Counted from the first letter of the stretch, positions 16,389 to 25,703 are shown. The stretch is 64,000 nucleotides of DNA from Cellulosimicrobium cellulans (GCF_016921195.1 NZ_JAFGYF010000009.1:1-64000), one strand, 5' to 3'. Translations and numbers: made by a program. The notes: generated by a model not told the origin, from the letters alone.

Positions 16389-17552
16389 ATGGACGCGACG
16401 CACGACGCGCAGGGCAGGCGCGCACCAGCCGCCCGTCGCTGGTTGGTGCGTGCGCTCGTCGCCGGTGGCGGTCTCGGCGCCGGTCTCGCGTTCGCCGTCG
16501 CGACCGCGGGCGGCGCGTCCGCCGCGGACGACCCGCTCGGTCTCGGCAAGGCCCTGTCTCCCGTGACCTCGACGGTCCAGACCGTCGTCGACCCGGTCGT
16601 GCAGGACGTCGTCAAGCCCGTCGTGCGCGATGTCGTCGGCCCCGTCGTCCAGCCGGTCGCCCCGGTCGTCGAGAAGGTCGTGACCCCCGCCGCTCCCGCG
16701 GTCGAGGAGGCCGTGCGGCCCGTCGCCCCGGTGGTGGAGCAGGTGGTCGAGCCGGTCGCTCCCGTGGTCGAGCAGGTCGTCGCGCCCGTCGAGCCCGTGG
16801 TGCAGCCCGTGACCGACGCCGTCGCACCCGTGACCACGCCGGTCCTCGACGCGGTCGTGCCGGCCGCGACGCCGGTCGTCGAGGCGGTCGCTCCCGTCGT
16901 GAATCCCGTGCTCGAGACCGCGGCGCCGGCACTCGACCCGGTCACGCCCGTCCTGGAGGCGCTCACCCCGGTCCTCGACGTGCTGGCGCCGGTCACCGAC
17001 CCGGTGCTCGGTCCCGTCACGGGGCCGCTCGCGCCGCTGGACCCGCTCGCGCCCGTGCTCCCGGAGACGCCCGCGACGGGCCCGGAGGCTCCGGGCCCGG
17101 CCGGCCCGGCGGAGCAGGGAGGCTCCGTACCGAGCGCTCCGGACCTCGGCCAGGCGGCTCCGCCGGCGGCGCTCCCGACGGTCGGCGCGCTGCTGCCCGC
17201 ACCGGCGTCCGGTGCGGACCGAGCGGGCCCGACGGCATCGGTCGGCGCCCGGTCCGGCGTGCCGCACCCGGGGCTCGACGGCGCGGTCAGCCTCGCCGCG
17301 GTCGACGCCTCGCCGGGTACGGTCGCGCCGCCGGGCGGTAGCGCGACGCCCGACGGCGTCCCCGCCGACGGCGGCCTCGGCACCACGCCCGCGCCCTCCG
17401 GCAGCGCCCAGCGCGCCGGGTCGGGCGGCGACCTCGCGGCGGTCGGCCACGGCGCCGACACCCCCGCGCTCTCGTCCTGGACCGCCGTCGTCGACGATGC
17501 TCGGTCGAAGCACCCCTCGACGTTCTTCGAGGTCCCCGTCTCTCCTGCCTGA
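16389..17552 (+). CDS. Secreted Pro-Val repeat protein, 387 aa
   Basis: Begins with a long signal peptide (RRWLVRALVAGGG to GGASAADDPLG, cleavage near residue 46). Residues about 55-235 are a seven-residue-period low-complexity repeat of the form PVV-x-x-VV (VVEQVVEPVAPVVEQVV is typical). The remainder is Gly/Ala/Pro-rich and carries no wall-anchor motif. There are no Cys residues in the mature part. A surface or extracellular structural role is likely. It precedes the chaplin-like gene by 84 bases on the same strand and probably shares its context. Confidence 0.8.
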   Translation: MDATHDAQGRRAPAARRWLVRALVAGGGLGAGLAFAVATAGGASAADDPLGLGKALSPVTSTVQTVVDPVVQDVVKPVVRDVVGPVVQPVAPVVEKVVTPAAPAVEEAVRPVAPVVEQVVEPVAPVVEQVVAPVEPVVQPVTDAVAPVTTPVLDAVVPAATPVVEAVAPVVNPVLETAAPALDPVTPVLEALTPVLDVLAPVTDPVLGPVTGPLAPLDPLAPVLPETPATGPEAPGPAGPAEQGGSVPSAPDLGQAAPPAALPTVGALLPAPASGADRAGPTASVGARSGVPHPGLDGAVSLAAVDASPGTVAPPGGSATPDGVPADGGLGTTPAPSGSAQRAGSGGDLAAVGHGADTPALSSWTAVVDDARSKHPSTFFEVPVSPA

Positions 17553-17636
17553 GGTGGTCCGCCGCCGCGCGTCGCGCGGCAGACGCGACCCGGCGCCGTC
17601 GTGCGCCACCACTTCTGAGCAGGAAAGAGAACGATC

Positions 17637-19100
17637 ATGCACACCTTCGTTCGGCGCGCGCTGCGCACAGCGCTCGTCACAGGCGGCCTCGTGGTCGTCG
17701 GGGCCGGAGCGGCCCACGCAGCCGAGGGCGACCTCCTCGGCGACCTCGGGCTGGACGTGTCGGTCGAGGCTCCGCTGAGCCAGGTGACCGAGGTCCTGCC
17801 CGACGTGTCGGTGGACGTGCCCGTGCACGTCCCCGTGACCGTGTCCGACGTCGCGGTGGGCGTTCTCGGCGACGCGACCGTGACCTCGCCCCCGGCGCCG
17901 GCCGCCGAGCCGGAGCCCGCGCCCGCTCCGGAGCCCGCCCCGGCGGGTCCGGCGGACATCGACGTGGACGTGCCGGTGACGGTCCCCGTGGACGTGTCGG
18001 GCGTCGCCGTCGGCGTCCTGGGTGACGCCGCCGTGGCACCGGCCGCAGCCCCGGAACCGGCGCCCGCACCTGCACCGGCTCCCGCCCCCGCGGGCGCGGC
18101 GGACGTCGACGTCGACGTGCCGGTGACGGTCCCCGTGGACGTGTCCGGCGTCGCGGTGGGCGTCCTGGGCGACGCCGCGGTCACGCCGGCCCCGGTGGTT
18201 CCTCCGGCCCCCGCCCACGGTGCCTCGGACGGCGCCGACGGCGGCACGGCCGGGTCCGGCCCCGACGTGGACGTCGACGCGCCGGTGACGGTCCCCGTGA
18301 ACGTCTCGGGTGTCGCGGTCGGGATCGGCGGCGACGCGACGGTCGGGGGTAGCACCGGCGGCGGAGCGGGCTCCGACGGCTCGGGTCTGCTCGACGGCGT
18401 CCTGGGCGACGGCGGGCTCGTAGCCGACCTGCTCGGCGACGGTGTCCTGGGCGACGGGCTGCTCGACGGCGCGCTCGGCGGCGACGGCCTGCTGGGCGGC
18501 GACGGGCTGCTCGACGGTGTGCTGGGCGACGACGGCGTGCTCGGCGCGCTGCCGGACCTCGACGTCGATCTGCCGGTGACGGTCCCCGTCACGGTCTGCG
18601 GCGTGAGCGTGGGAGTTCTGGGTGACGCCTCCGCCGCGTGCCCGACGGCGGCGGTCCCGACGGACCCGACGGACCCGACCGATCCCACGGACCCGACGGA
18701 CCCCACGGACCCGACGGACCCGACGGACCCGACGGACCCCACGGACCCGACGGACCCGACGGATCCCACTGATCCCACGGACCCGACCGACCCCACGGAC
18801 CCGACCGACCCCACGGACCCCGCTGACCCGGGGACCGGGGACGGCACGGACGGCACGGTGATCCCCGTGCTCAACCCGGTCGGTGGCGGCAACGGCGGCA
18901 CGACGGCGACGGCCGTCGGGACGCCCGTCGCGGCGTCGGGCCCGACGGCCCTGGCCACGACCGGCGCGGGCGGTGACCTCGGCCTGCTCGTGATGGCCGG
19001 GCTGCTCACGCTCCTCGGCCTGGCGCTCCAGCGCTTCCGCCGGAAGTCCTGGGTCGCCGACCGCGACGCCTACGCCCCGGTCTTCGCCGACCGGAGCTGA
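17637..19100 (+). CDS. Chaplin-like repeat surface protein with LATTG anchor
   Basis: 487 residues. A signal peptide (about 1-30) precedes five repeats of the form DVDVPVTVPVDVSGVAVGVL at roughly residues 57-82, 106-132, 155-181, 209-236 and 307-336. The pattern matches the chaplin core (VPV-x-VPV-x-V-x-G-x-x-V-x-V), but only the last copy has the chaplin cysteines (VCGVSVGVLGDASAAC). A stalk of about 18 TDP triplets follows (residues 341-398). The C-terminus has LATTG (439-443), a hydrophobic span and RFRRK, a class E-type (LAxTG) sorting signal. No sortase gene lies in the window. A GGAAAG site precedes the ATG. Confidence 0.85.
   Translation: MHTFVRRALRTALVTGGLVVVGAGAAHAAEGDLLGDLGLDVSVEAPLSQVTEVLPDVSVDVPVHVPVTVSDVAVGVLGDATVTSPPAPAAEPEPAPAPEPAPAGPADIDVDVPVTVPVDVSGVAVGVLGDAAVAPAAAPEPAPAPAPAPAPAGAADVDVDVPVTVPVDVSGVAVGVLGDAAVTPAPVVPPAPAHGASDGADGGTAGSGPDVDVDAPVTVPVNVSGVAVGIGGDATVGGSTGGGAGSDGSGLLDGVLGDGGLVADLLGDGVLGDGLLDGALGGDGLLGGDGLLDGVLGDDGVLGALPDLDVDLPVTVPVTVCGVSVGVLGDASAACPTAAVPTDPTDPTDPTDPTDPTDPTDPTDPTDPTDPTDPTDPTDPTDPTDPTDPTDPTDPADPGTGDGTDGTVIPVLNPVGGGNGGTTATAVGTPVAASGPTALATTGAGGDLGLLVMAGLLTLLGLALQRFRRKSWVADRDAYAPVFADRS
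18660..18825 (+). repeat. 9-bp tandem repeat coding (Thr-Asp-Pro)n
   Basis: About 18 copies of ACGGACCCG with third-position variation (ccc/ccg, acg/acc/act), so the peptide is conserved while bases drift. It encodes the stalk of the chaplin-like surface protein. Slippage-driven length variation between strains is expected. Confidence 0.9.
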
Positions 19101-19115
19101 CGACCAGGACGACGT

Positions 19116-19146
19116 GGACCGCCCGGGTGTCGTGCCCGGGCGGTCC
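19116..19146. terminator. Hairpin terminator between surface-protein gene and gntP
   Basis: GGACCGCCCGGG and CCCGGGCGGTCC form a perfect 12-bp stem with a 7-base loop, between two convergent stop codons. Confidence 0.85.
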
Positions 19147-19165
19147 TCGCGGTGCGCGCCGCGCG

Positions 19166-20548
19166 CTATGCGACGGCGAAGACGAGCGCCGCGATGGCGA
19201 AGCCCATGACGCCGATGGCGGTCTCCATGACCGTCCAGGTGCGGAGCGTCGTCTTGACGTCCATGTCGAAGAACCGGCCGACCAGCCAGAACCCGGAGTC
19301 GTTCACATGACTGAGCACCACGGAGCCCGCCGCCACGGACACGACGACGGCGGCGAGCTCGATCGCGTTGAAGCCGCCCGCCTCCACGGCGGGGGCGATG
19401 AGCCCGGCGGCGGTCGTCAGCGCGACGGTCGCGGACCCCTGCGCGACGCGCAGGATCGCCGCGATGAGGAACCCGGCCACGATGACCGGCAGCCCCAGGT
19501 CGCCGAGCACGTCGGCGAGCGCGTCACCGATGCCGGTCGCGCGCAGCACGCCCCCGAACATGCCGCCGGCGCCGGTGATGAGGATGACCGAGCACACCGG
19601 GCCGAGCGCGGAGTCCAGGGTCTTCTCCAGCGCCGTCCCCGAGACCCCGCGTCGTCGGCCCAGCACCCAGGCCGCGACGAGCACCGTGATGAGCAGCGCG
19701 ACCGGCGTCGCCCCGACGGCGCGCAGGGTTTGCACGGCCGGGTTCTCCGCGTCGACGGTCCCGGCGGCGCGGAGCGCGTCGAGCCCGGTGTTGGCGAAGA
19801 TCAGCACGAGCGGGAGCAGGAGGATCGCGACGACGGTGCCGAACTTCGGCGGGTTCTCGAGCTGGTCCTCGTCGGCCTCGCCGAGGATCGTGGGGATGGG
19901 TAGCTCGATGCGGCGCCCGACGTAGCGGCCGAACAGGTAGCTCGTCACGTACCAGGTGGGGATCGCGACGACGAGCCCGAGGAGGATGACGATGCCGACG
20001 TTCGCGCCGAGGAACTCGGTCGCGGCGACGGGTCCGGGGTGCGGCGGCACGTAGATGTGCATGACGGAGAACGCACCCGCCACGGGCAGCCCGTAGAGCA
20101 GGAGGGAGCCACCCAGCCGGCGGCCGACGGAGAACACGATGGGCAGCATGACGACGAGGCCCGCGTCGAAGAAGATCGGGAAGCCGAAGATGAGCGACGC
20201 GAGGCCGAGCGCGAACGGCGCGCGCTTCTCGCCGAACTTCCCGATGAGGAAGTCGGCCATCACCTTCGCGCCGCCGCTCGTCTCGACGAGCCTGCCCAGC
20301 ATCGCGCCCAGCCCGACGAGCAGGGCGACGGTCGCGAGCGTCGTGCCGAACCCGGCCGTGAGCACCTCGACGACCGAGCCCGTGGGGATGCCCGCGACGA
20401 CCGCGGTGAGCAGGCTGACGAGCACGAGCGCGAGGAACGCGTGCAGCTTGAGCTTGATGATGAGGAACAGCAGCAGCGCGATCGCGCCCGCGGCGATCGC
20501 GAGCAACGGTCCGGCGGTCAGGGTCTGTGTCCAGTCCTCAGGGGGCAT
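19166..20548 (-). CDS. gntP: Gluconate:H+ symporter (GntP family)
   Basis: 460 residues, a GntP-family permease with about 12-14 membrane spans. Recognisable segments are GLGAMLGRLVETSGGA, LIFGFPIFFDAGLVVMLPI, VPPHPGPVAATEFLGANVG and SATVALTTAAGLIAP, all strongly conserved in gluconate transporters. It lies 50 bases downstream of gntK, with a divergent FCD regulator, so gluconate rather than another aldonate is likely. The start at 20548 (MPPEDWTQ) follows the gntK stop. Confidence 0.95.
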   Translation of the reverse strand: MPPEDWTQTLTAGPLLAIAAGAIALLLFLIIKLKLHAFLALVLVSLLTAVVAGIPTGSVVEVLTAGFGTTLATVALLVGLGAMLGRLVETSGGAKVMADFLIGKFGEKRAPFALGLASLIFGFPIFFDAGLVVMLPIVFSVGRRLGGSLLLYGLPVAGAFSVMHIYVPPHPGPVAATEFLGANVGIVILLGLVVAIPTWYVTSYLFGRYVGRRIELPIPTILGEADEDQLENPPKFGTVVAILLLPLVLIFANTGLDALRAAGTVDAENPAVQTLRAVGATPVALLITVLVAAWVLGRRRGVSGTALEKTLDSALGPVCSVILITGAGGMFGGVLRATGIGDALADVLGDLGLPVIVAGFLIAAILRVAQGSATVALTTAAGLIAPAVEAGGFNAIELAAVVVSVAAGSVVLSHVNDSGFWLVGRFFDMDVKTTLRTWTVMETAIGVMGFAIAALVFAVA

Positions 20549-20598
20549 GGGTGTGTCTCCGTCGACGGTGTGGGTCGGTGGTCGGGTGGTCCGCGCGC

Positions 20599-21174
20599 TC
20601 AGCGGGCGCGGGGCGCGCTGCTCAGCCGCGTGCGCGCGAGGATCTCGTCCACGATCTGCTCGGGCGTGGAGGCGACGTCGAGCGTGAAGCCGGGCTCGTC
20701 GTCGGCCAGGGGCTCGAGCGTCGCGAGCTGTGAGGGCAGGAGCGAGGTGGGCATGAAGTGGCCGCTGCGGTGCTGCATGCGCTCGGCGAGGAGCTCGGGG
20801 CTGCCGTCGAGGTGGACGAAGCAGACCTGGCCGCGCGCGGTGCGCAGCAGGTCGCGGTAGGAGCGCTTGAGCGCGGAGCAGGTCACGACGCCCGAGCGTC
20901 CGGCGTCCGCCTCGGCGCTCAGCCAGTCGCGGATCGCCTCGAGCCACGGCCAGCGGTCCTCGTCGGTGAGCGGCGTCCCGGCGCTCATCTTGGCGATGTT
21001 GGCCTCGGGGTGGAACTGGTCGGCCTCGGCGTACTCGGTGCCGAGGTGCCGGGCGAGCAGGGTCGCGACGGTGGTCTTGCCCGAGCCGGCGACGCCCATC
21101 ACGACGAGGTGCTGCGGCAGGGGGATGCGTCCGGCGTCGTCGGGCCGATCGGTGGTGCTGACGTCCGTGTCCAT
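20599..21174 (-). CDS. gntK: Gluconokinase
   Basis: 191 residues with the Walker A motif VVMGVAGSGKTTVATLLA and gluconokinase hallmarks: EADQFHPEANIAKMSAGTPL, DRWPWLEAIRDWL, VTCSALKRSYRDLLR and HFMPTSLLPSQLATLE. It phosphorylates gluconate to 6-phosphogluconate for the pentose phosphate pathway. It is the first gene of gntK-gntP. The start MDTDV at 21174 gives the normal length plus a short lead. Confidence 0.96.
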   Translation of the reverse strand: MDTDVSTTDRPDDAGRIPLPQHLVVMGVAGSGKTTVATLLARHLGTEYAEADQFHPEANIAKMSAGTPLTDEDRWPWLEAIRDWLSAEADAGRSGVVTCSALKRSYRDLLRTARGQVCFVHLDGSPELLAERMQHRSGHFMPTSLLPSQLATLEPLADDEPGFTLDVASTPEQIVDEILARTRLSSAPRAR

Positions 21175-21279
21175 GTGTCGACTTCCGTGTCGGGCGGGGC
21201 GTCCGGGGCGGGTCGGCGCCGTGCCGGCCTCTCCCCGGGCGACGACCGTCGTGGTCGTCGCTGGCCACCACTCTGGGCT

Positions 21280-21314
21280 ATTGGTAGCACCTTTGGCAAG
21301 TGATTGATAGCACC
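21280..21314. promoter_or_regulatory. Direct repeats in the gntK/gntR divergent promoter region
   Basis: ATTGGTAGCACC at 21280-21291 and ATTGATAGCACC at 21303-21314 are 12-base direct repeats (11 of 12 identical) spaced 23 bases apart, about two helical turns. They sit in the AT-rich part of the 165-base region between gntK and the divergent FCD regulator. They are good candidate operators for that regulator, controlling both directions. Confidence 0.65.
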
Positions 21315-21339
21315 ATTCTCCGCCACTAGGCTGCGAGGC

Positions 21340-22038
21340 ATGGCGACGACGGTCCTGCACACCACCGTGCTCGACTCCCTGGGTCGTCGCATCACCAGCG
21401 GCGACGTCCCGCCCGGCACGCCGCTCACGCTCGAATCGATCGGGTCGGAGTTCGGCGTCTCGCGCACCGTCGCGCGCGAGGTCATGCGGCTCCTCGAGGG
21501 GCTCGGCCTCGTGCGGTCCAGGCGGCGCGTCGGGCTCGTGGTCCTCGGCATCGAGGAGTGGAACGTGCTCGACCCGCGCGTCATCCGCTGGCGGCTCGAG
21601 GGACCGGGCCGCGATCCGCAGCTCCGCACGCTCACCGAGCTGCGCCACGCCGTCGAGCCGCTCGCCGCGGCGGGTGCCGCGGTCCATGCGACCGACGACG
21701 AGCGCGCCGAGCTCGTGGCCGCGGCGGCCCGCATGCGGATGCTCGGCGAGGCCGGCGACCTCGAGGAGTTCCTCGCGCTCGACGTGCGCTTCCACGAGCT
21801 CCTTCTCCGCGCGAGCGGCAACGAGATGTTCGGCGCGCTCGCCGGGGTCGTCGCCGCGGTGCTGAGCGGCCGGACGCACCTGGGCCTCATGCCCGCCTCG
21901 CCCGTCCCCGAGGCGCTGGACCAGCACGAGGCCGTCGCGCACGCGGTCGCGGACGGCGACGCGCGCGCCGCCGAGGCGGCGATGGCGGCGATCGTCGGCG
22001 AGGTCCGCACCGCGCTCGGCGGGGTCGATGACGCCTAG
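21340..22038 (+). CDS. GntR-family (FadR/FCD subfamily) transcriptional regulator
   Basis: 232 residues. The N-terminal winged helix (TLESIGSEFGVSRTVAREVMRLLEGLGLVRSRR, read in parts) is followed by an FCD ligand domain with candidate metal ligands in RFHELLLRASGNEMF and HEAVAHAVADGD. It is divergent from gntK-gntP, so it is probably the gluconate-responsive repressor. An upstream in-frame ATG at 21304 lies within the candidate operator, so the ATG at 21340 after GCGAGGC is preferred. Confidence 0.92.
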   Translation: MATTVLHTTVLDSLGRRITSGDVPPGTPLTLESIGSEFGVSRTVAREVMRLLEGLGLVRSRRRVGLVVLGIEEWNVLDPRVIRWRLEGPGRDPQLRTLTELRHAVEPLAAAGAAVHATDDERAELVAAAARMRMLGEAGDLEEFLALDVRFHELLLRASGNEMFGALAGVVAAVLSGRTHLGLMPASPVPEALDQHEAVAHAVADGDARAAEAAMAAIVGEVRTALGGVDDA

Positions 22039-22062
22039 CCGACCGGAGGCACCGGCCGCCGT

Positions 22063-22083
22063 CTGACACGTTCGGCGTGTCAG
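22063..22083. terminator. Hairpin overlapping the modBC stop
   Basis: CTGACACG and CGTGTCAG form an 8-bp stem with a TTCGG loop. It lies between the FCD regulator and the convergent modBC fusion, and overlaps the latter's stop codon. Probably a short bidirectional terminator. Confidence 0.6.
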
Positions 22084-24281
22084 CGGGGGTGGATGCGGAC
22101 CTCGGCCGCCTTGACGACGAACCATGCGCGCTCGCCCGGGACCAGGTGCAGCTCGGCGACGGCGCGCGGCGTGAGGTCGGCGGCGAGGTGCGGGGCGTCG
22201 TGCCCGACGGCGTGCGTCGCGCCCGCGCCCGGGTCGCCCGGGCCCTCGCCGGTCACGTGGCCCCACACGCGCAGCAGCGGACCGTGCGGCTCGACGCTCG
22301 TCACGACGACGCGGTACGCGTTGCGCGGACTGCCCTCGGGTGTCGCCCGGTGGACGGCGACGGTGCGCGGCTCGAACACCGCGACGGCCCCGTCCCCGGC
22401 GACGAGCGGCTCGCTCGCCGTCCCGTGCACGCGGACCTCCGTGCCGTCGACGGCGACCGTCACCTCGCGTGCGGCGGCCTCCTCGTCCGGGCGCGCCTCG
22501 GTCGGGACGAGAGCCGCGTCCGCCCCACCGGCGCCCGGCCCGCCCGGTTCCGCCCCGAGGCTTCCCGCCGTGAGGAGTTCCGCCTCGGCCACGTGCACGA
22601 CGGTCCCCGCGAGGAGGTTGACACCCGCGAGGCGGGCCGCGAATCGTGACCGGGGCCGGATGAGCACCTGGTCTACGGGTCCGTCCTCGACGACGCGGCC
22701 CGCGTCCAGCACGACGACGCGGTCGGCCAGCAGGAGCACGTCGAGCAGGTCGTGGGTCACCAGGAGCGTCGTGCGCGGGTGCTCGCGCTGCGCGTGGTGC
22801 AGCACCGACCGCACGTGCTGCGCGACGCCCACGTCGAGCGAGGCGAGCGGCTCGTCGAGCAGGAGCACGCGCGGGTCGGTGACGAGCGCTCGGGCGATCG
22901 CGACGCGCTGCGCCTGACCGCCGGAGAGGTCGGTCGCGCGCCGGGGGGCGAGGTCGGCGGCCCCGACCCGCGCGAGCGCGTCCCGGGCGTCGCGCCGGGC
23001 CCGCGAGCGCGGCACGCCCCGCACCCGGAGGCCGAACGCGACGTTGTCGACGACGGAGAGGTTCTCGAACAGCAGCGGTCGCTGGCTCAGCCACGCGAGC
23101 CGGCGACGGCGTGGCGCGGCGCGCGTGACGTCGTCGTCCCCGACGGCGATCCGGGCGTCGTGCGCGTCGCCGGACGGGAGGAGGCCCGCGACCACCTGAA
23201 CGAGCGTCGACTTGCCCGCGCCGTTCTCGCCGAGCACCGCCACGACCTCGCCCGGCGCGAGGGTGAGGTCGACGTCGAGCCCCCGCTCCGGCACGACGGC
23301 ACGCACGGCGAGCGCGGCGGGGTTCGTGCCGACGCGCGGCATCGGGTCGACCGCAGGTGCCGCCGCCCGGTCGTCCGCACCCCCGGGCGAGTCGTCCGCG
23401 CGGGCGTCCCGACCGCCGTCGGGCAAAGTGCCCGACGCTCCGGGGCCCTGGGCGCCTCGCCGCGGACGGGTCGAGCGCGCGCCCGGACCCCCGAGGGCGC
23501 GCGGGCCGTGGACGGCCGCCGTGATGAGCACCGCGACGACGACGAGCACGAACGACAGCGCGACGGCGGCGTCCGGGTCGGCGCTGCGCCGGAGGTAGAT
23601 CTCGAGCGGCAGGGTCTGCGTGACGCCCTGGAGCGCGCCCGCGAACGTGATGGTCGCGCCGAACTCGCCGAGCGCCCGCGCGAACGCGAGCACCGCGCCC
23701 GACAGCAGACCCGGCAGGACGCGAGGGAGCGTGACGCGGCGCAGCACGGTCGTCGGCCCGGCGCCGAGCGTCGCGGCGACGTCCTCGAGGCGCGTGTCCT
23801 GCGTGCGCAGCGCGCCCTCGAGGCTCAGGACGAGGAACGGCAGGGCCACGAACGTCTGCGCGAGCACGACGGCCGTCGTCGTGAACGCGACCTCGATCCC
23901 CAGCACCTCGAGGTGCTGGCCGATCAGCCCGCGACGCCCGAACGTGTGGAGCAGCGCGATGCCCCCGACGACCGGCGGCAGCACGAGCGGCAGGAGCACG
24001 AGGGCGCGCGCGACGCGCTGGCCGGGGAACGTCGTGCGCGCGAGGACGAGCGCCATGGGCGTGCCGAGGACGACGCAGCAGAGCGTCGCGACGAGCGCGG
24101 TGCGCACGGACAGCCCGAGCGCGTCGAGCGCTTCCGGTGACGTCACGAGGGCCCGGAAGCCGCCGGTCCCGTCCGGACCCGGCGTGAGCTCGACGCGCGC
24201 GACCATCGCCGCCACGGGGACGACCACGAACAGGGCGCCGAGCAGCGCCGGGACGAGGGCCCAGCGGGGGAGCCCGCGCAT
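22080..24281 (-). CDS. Molybdate ABC transporter, ModB-ModC fusion
   Basis: 733 residues joining permease and ATPase in one chain. Residues 1 to about 265 are a ModB-type permease (six spans, EAA loop [19 protein letters not shown]). A disordered linker of about 60 residues follows. The rest is an ATPase with Walker [11 protein letters not shown], signature [15 protein letters not shown], Walker [13 protein letters not shown] and switch His in [11 protein letters not shown], then a TOBE/Mop region at the C-terminus. Imports molybdate for the nitrate reductase cofactor. It lies 25 bases after modA in the same operon. The fused layout replaces the usual two genes. Confidence 0.93.
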   Translation of the reverse strand: MRGLPRWALVPALLGALFVVVPVAAMVARVELTPGPDGTGGFRALVTSPEALDALGLSVRTALVATLCCVVLGTPMALVLARTTFPGQRVARALVLLPLVLPPVVGGIALLHTFGRRGLIGQHLEVLGIEVAFTTTAVVLAQTFVALPFLVLSLEGALRTQDTRLEDVAATLGAGPTTVLRRVTLPRVLPGLLSGAVLAFARALGEFGATITFAGALQGVTQTLPLEIYLRRSADPDAAVALSFVLVVVAVLITAAVHGPRALGGPGARSTRPRRGAQGPGASGTLPDGGRDARADDSPGGADDRAAAPAVDPMPRVGTNPAALAVRAVVPERGLDVDLTLAPGEVVAVLGENGAGKSTLVQVVAGLLPSGDAHDARIAVGDDDVTRAAPRRRRLAWLSQRPLLFENLSVVDNVAFGLRVRGVPRSRARRDARDALARVGAADLAPRRATDLSGGQAQRVAIARALVTDPRVLLLDEPLASLDVGVAQHVRSVLHHAQREHPRTTLLVTHDLLDVLLLADRVVVLDAGRVVEDGPVDQVLIRPRSRFAARLAGVNLLAGTVVHVAEAELLTAGSLGAEPGGPGAGGADAALVPTEARPDEEAAAREVTVAVDGTEVRVHGTASEPLVAGDGAVAVFEPRTVAVHRATPEGSPRNAYRVVVTSVEPHGPLLRVWGHVTGEGPGDPGAGATHAVGHDAPHLAADLTPRAVAELHLVPGERAWFVVKAAEVRIHPR

Positions 24282-24306
24282 CAGGGCCTGCGAGGCGGGG
24301 CGGACG

Positions 24307-25188
24307 TCATGGTGCCGTCGCGTCCGGGGCGCCGAAGCCCGCGGCGGCGAGCGCCGCCTGGCCGGCGTCGCCGGTCACGAGGTCGATCCACGCCTGCGCG
24401 AGCTCGACCTGCTCGGGGCCGGCCTCCTCGGCCGCCGCGACGAGCGCGATCGGGTACACGTTGAGCGCGGCGGCGGTCTCGGGCACGTCGACCACGTCGA
24501 CGTCGTCGCCCGCGAGGGTCGCGTCCGTGACGTACACGAGGCCCGCGTCGGCCTCGCCCGACGTCACCTTGGCGAGCACGTCGGTGACGCTCGCCTCCTC
24601 GCTCACGCGGTGGACGGTGACGCCCGCGGCCTCGGCGACCGTGTCGGTGGCCGCGCCGCACGGGACCTCCGGCGCGCACACGACGACCTTGACGTCCTCG
24701 CGCCCGAGGTCGGCGAACGCCTCGACGCCCGCGGGGTTGCCGGGCGGGGTGACGATCGTCAGCGTGTTCGTCGCGAACGCGACGGGGTCGGACGCGTCTC
24801 CCGCGTCGACGACCCGGGTCATGGTGCGCTCGTCCGCGGACGCGAAGACGTCGGCCGGCGCCCCGGCGAGGATCTGGTCGCCCAGGTCGGACGACCCGGC
24901 GAACGACAGCGTCACGGTGACGCCCTCGTGCTCGGCCTCGAAGTCCGCCGCGAGGTCCGTGAACACGTCGCGCAGCGACGCCGCGGCGAGGACCGTGAGC
25001 GTGCGCTCCTCGGCCGGCGTGCTCGCGGAGCCTGTCGCCCCCTCCGGCGCCGCGGCGTCGTCCCCGGCGTCCGCGCCGGTACCGCACGCGGCGAGCGCGG
25101 CGACGAAGGTCGCTGCCCCGAGCGCGGCGAGGGCGCCTCGGACCCGGTTCGGCGAGGAGGTCGTGCGAGGGCGTGCGCCCGCGTTCAC
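24307..25188 (-). CDS. modA: Molybdate-binding lipoprotein ModA
   Basis: 293 residues. The lipobox is LAAC (Cys35), and the mature part is a type II periplasmic-binding fold. The motifs [40 protein letters not shown] and [12 protein letters not shown] carry the oxyanion-binding serines and backbone typical of ModA. It delivers molybdate to the ModBC fusion encoded 25 bases downstream. Its start overlaps the stop of the HTH-Mop regulator gene by 4 bases (ATGA). Confidence 0.95.
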   Translation of the reverse strand: MNAGARPRTTSSPNRVRGALAALGAATFVAALAACGTGADAGDDAAAPEGATGSASTPAEERTLTVLAAASLRDVFTDLAADFEAEHEGVTVTLSFAGSSDLGDQILAGAPADVFASADERTMTRVVDAGDASDPVAFATNTLTIVTPPGNPAGVEAFADLGREDVKVVVCAPEVPCGAATDTVAEAAGVTVHRVSEEASVTDVLAKVTSGEADAGLVYVTDATLAGDDVDVVDVPETAAALNVYPIALVAAAEEAGPEQVELAQAWIDLVTGDAGQAALAAAGFGAPDATAP

Positions 25189-25589
25189 GCGGTCCCTCCC
25201 GGGGTCTCGACGATGACGGTCGTCGCCTTGACGACGGCGACGGCGAGGCTGCCGGGCTCGAGCCGCAACTCTCGCACGGCCTCGGTGCTCATGAGCGACA
25301 CGACACGATGGCCGCCGCAGAGCATCTCGACCTGGGACATGACCGTGTCGCTCACGACGCCCGTCACGATCCCCACGAACCGGTTGCGTGCCGAGCGCGC
25401 GACGCCCGACGGGTCGGGGGTCGGGTGCGACTGGGCGACGGCGAAGCGCGCGAGCTCCGCGCCGTCGACGACCTTGCGCCCGGCGTCGTCGGCGCTCGCG
25501 GCGAGGTCGCCCGCGTCGACCCAGCGGCGGACGGTGTCGTCGCTGACCCCGAGGAGGCTCGCGGCCTCACGGATCCGAAAGTGCGGCAT
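25185..25589 (-). CDS. Helix-turn-helix regulator with Mop (molybdate-binding) domain
   Basis: 134 residues. An N-terminal MerR/excisionase-like HTH (FRIREAASLLGVSDDTVRRWVDAGDLA) is followed by a TOBE/Mop domain (RNRFVGIVTGVVSDTVMSQVEM, then LEPGSLAVAVVKATTVIVE). This is the short molbindin-regulator type found before mod operons, functionally like ModE though not homologous in its DNA-binding part. It probably senses molybdate and controls its own operon. The ATG at 25589 was chosen because the HTH begins immediately. The ATGA overlap with modA couples their translation. Confidence 0.92.
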   Translation of the reverse strand: MPHFRIREAASLLGVSDDTVRRWVDAGDLAASADDAGRKVVDGAELARFAVAQSHPTPDPSGVARSARNRFVGIVTGVVSDTVMSQVEMLCGGHRVVSLMSTEAVRELRLEPGSLAVAVVKATTVIVETPGGTA

Positions 25590-25703
25590 GAAGGCGACGA
25601 TAGACCCGCACCTGCGGAGTGTCATGTCGCGGGATCGCGAGCAACGGCGCAGCGGCGAGCGGGCGCGCACCGTGCTTCGCCACCGCGCTCGCTAGGGTGA
25701 CGC

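Noticed and set aside
18660-18825. CRISPR-like or centromere-like iterated DNA
   Set aside because: It is in frame and encodes the (TDP)n stalk of a surface protein.
16322-19009. An 895-codon minus-strand open frame opposite the two repetitive surface-protein genes
   Set aside because: The plus-strand genes have signal peptides, ribosome binding sites and a sorting signal; the antisense frame only mirrors their repeats (for example GSVGSV) and has no domain.
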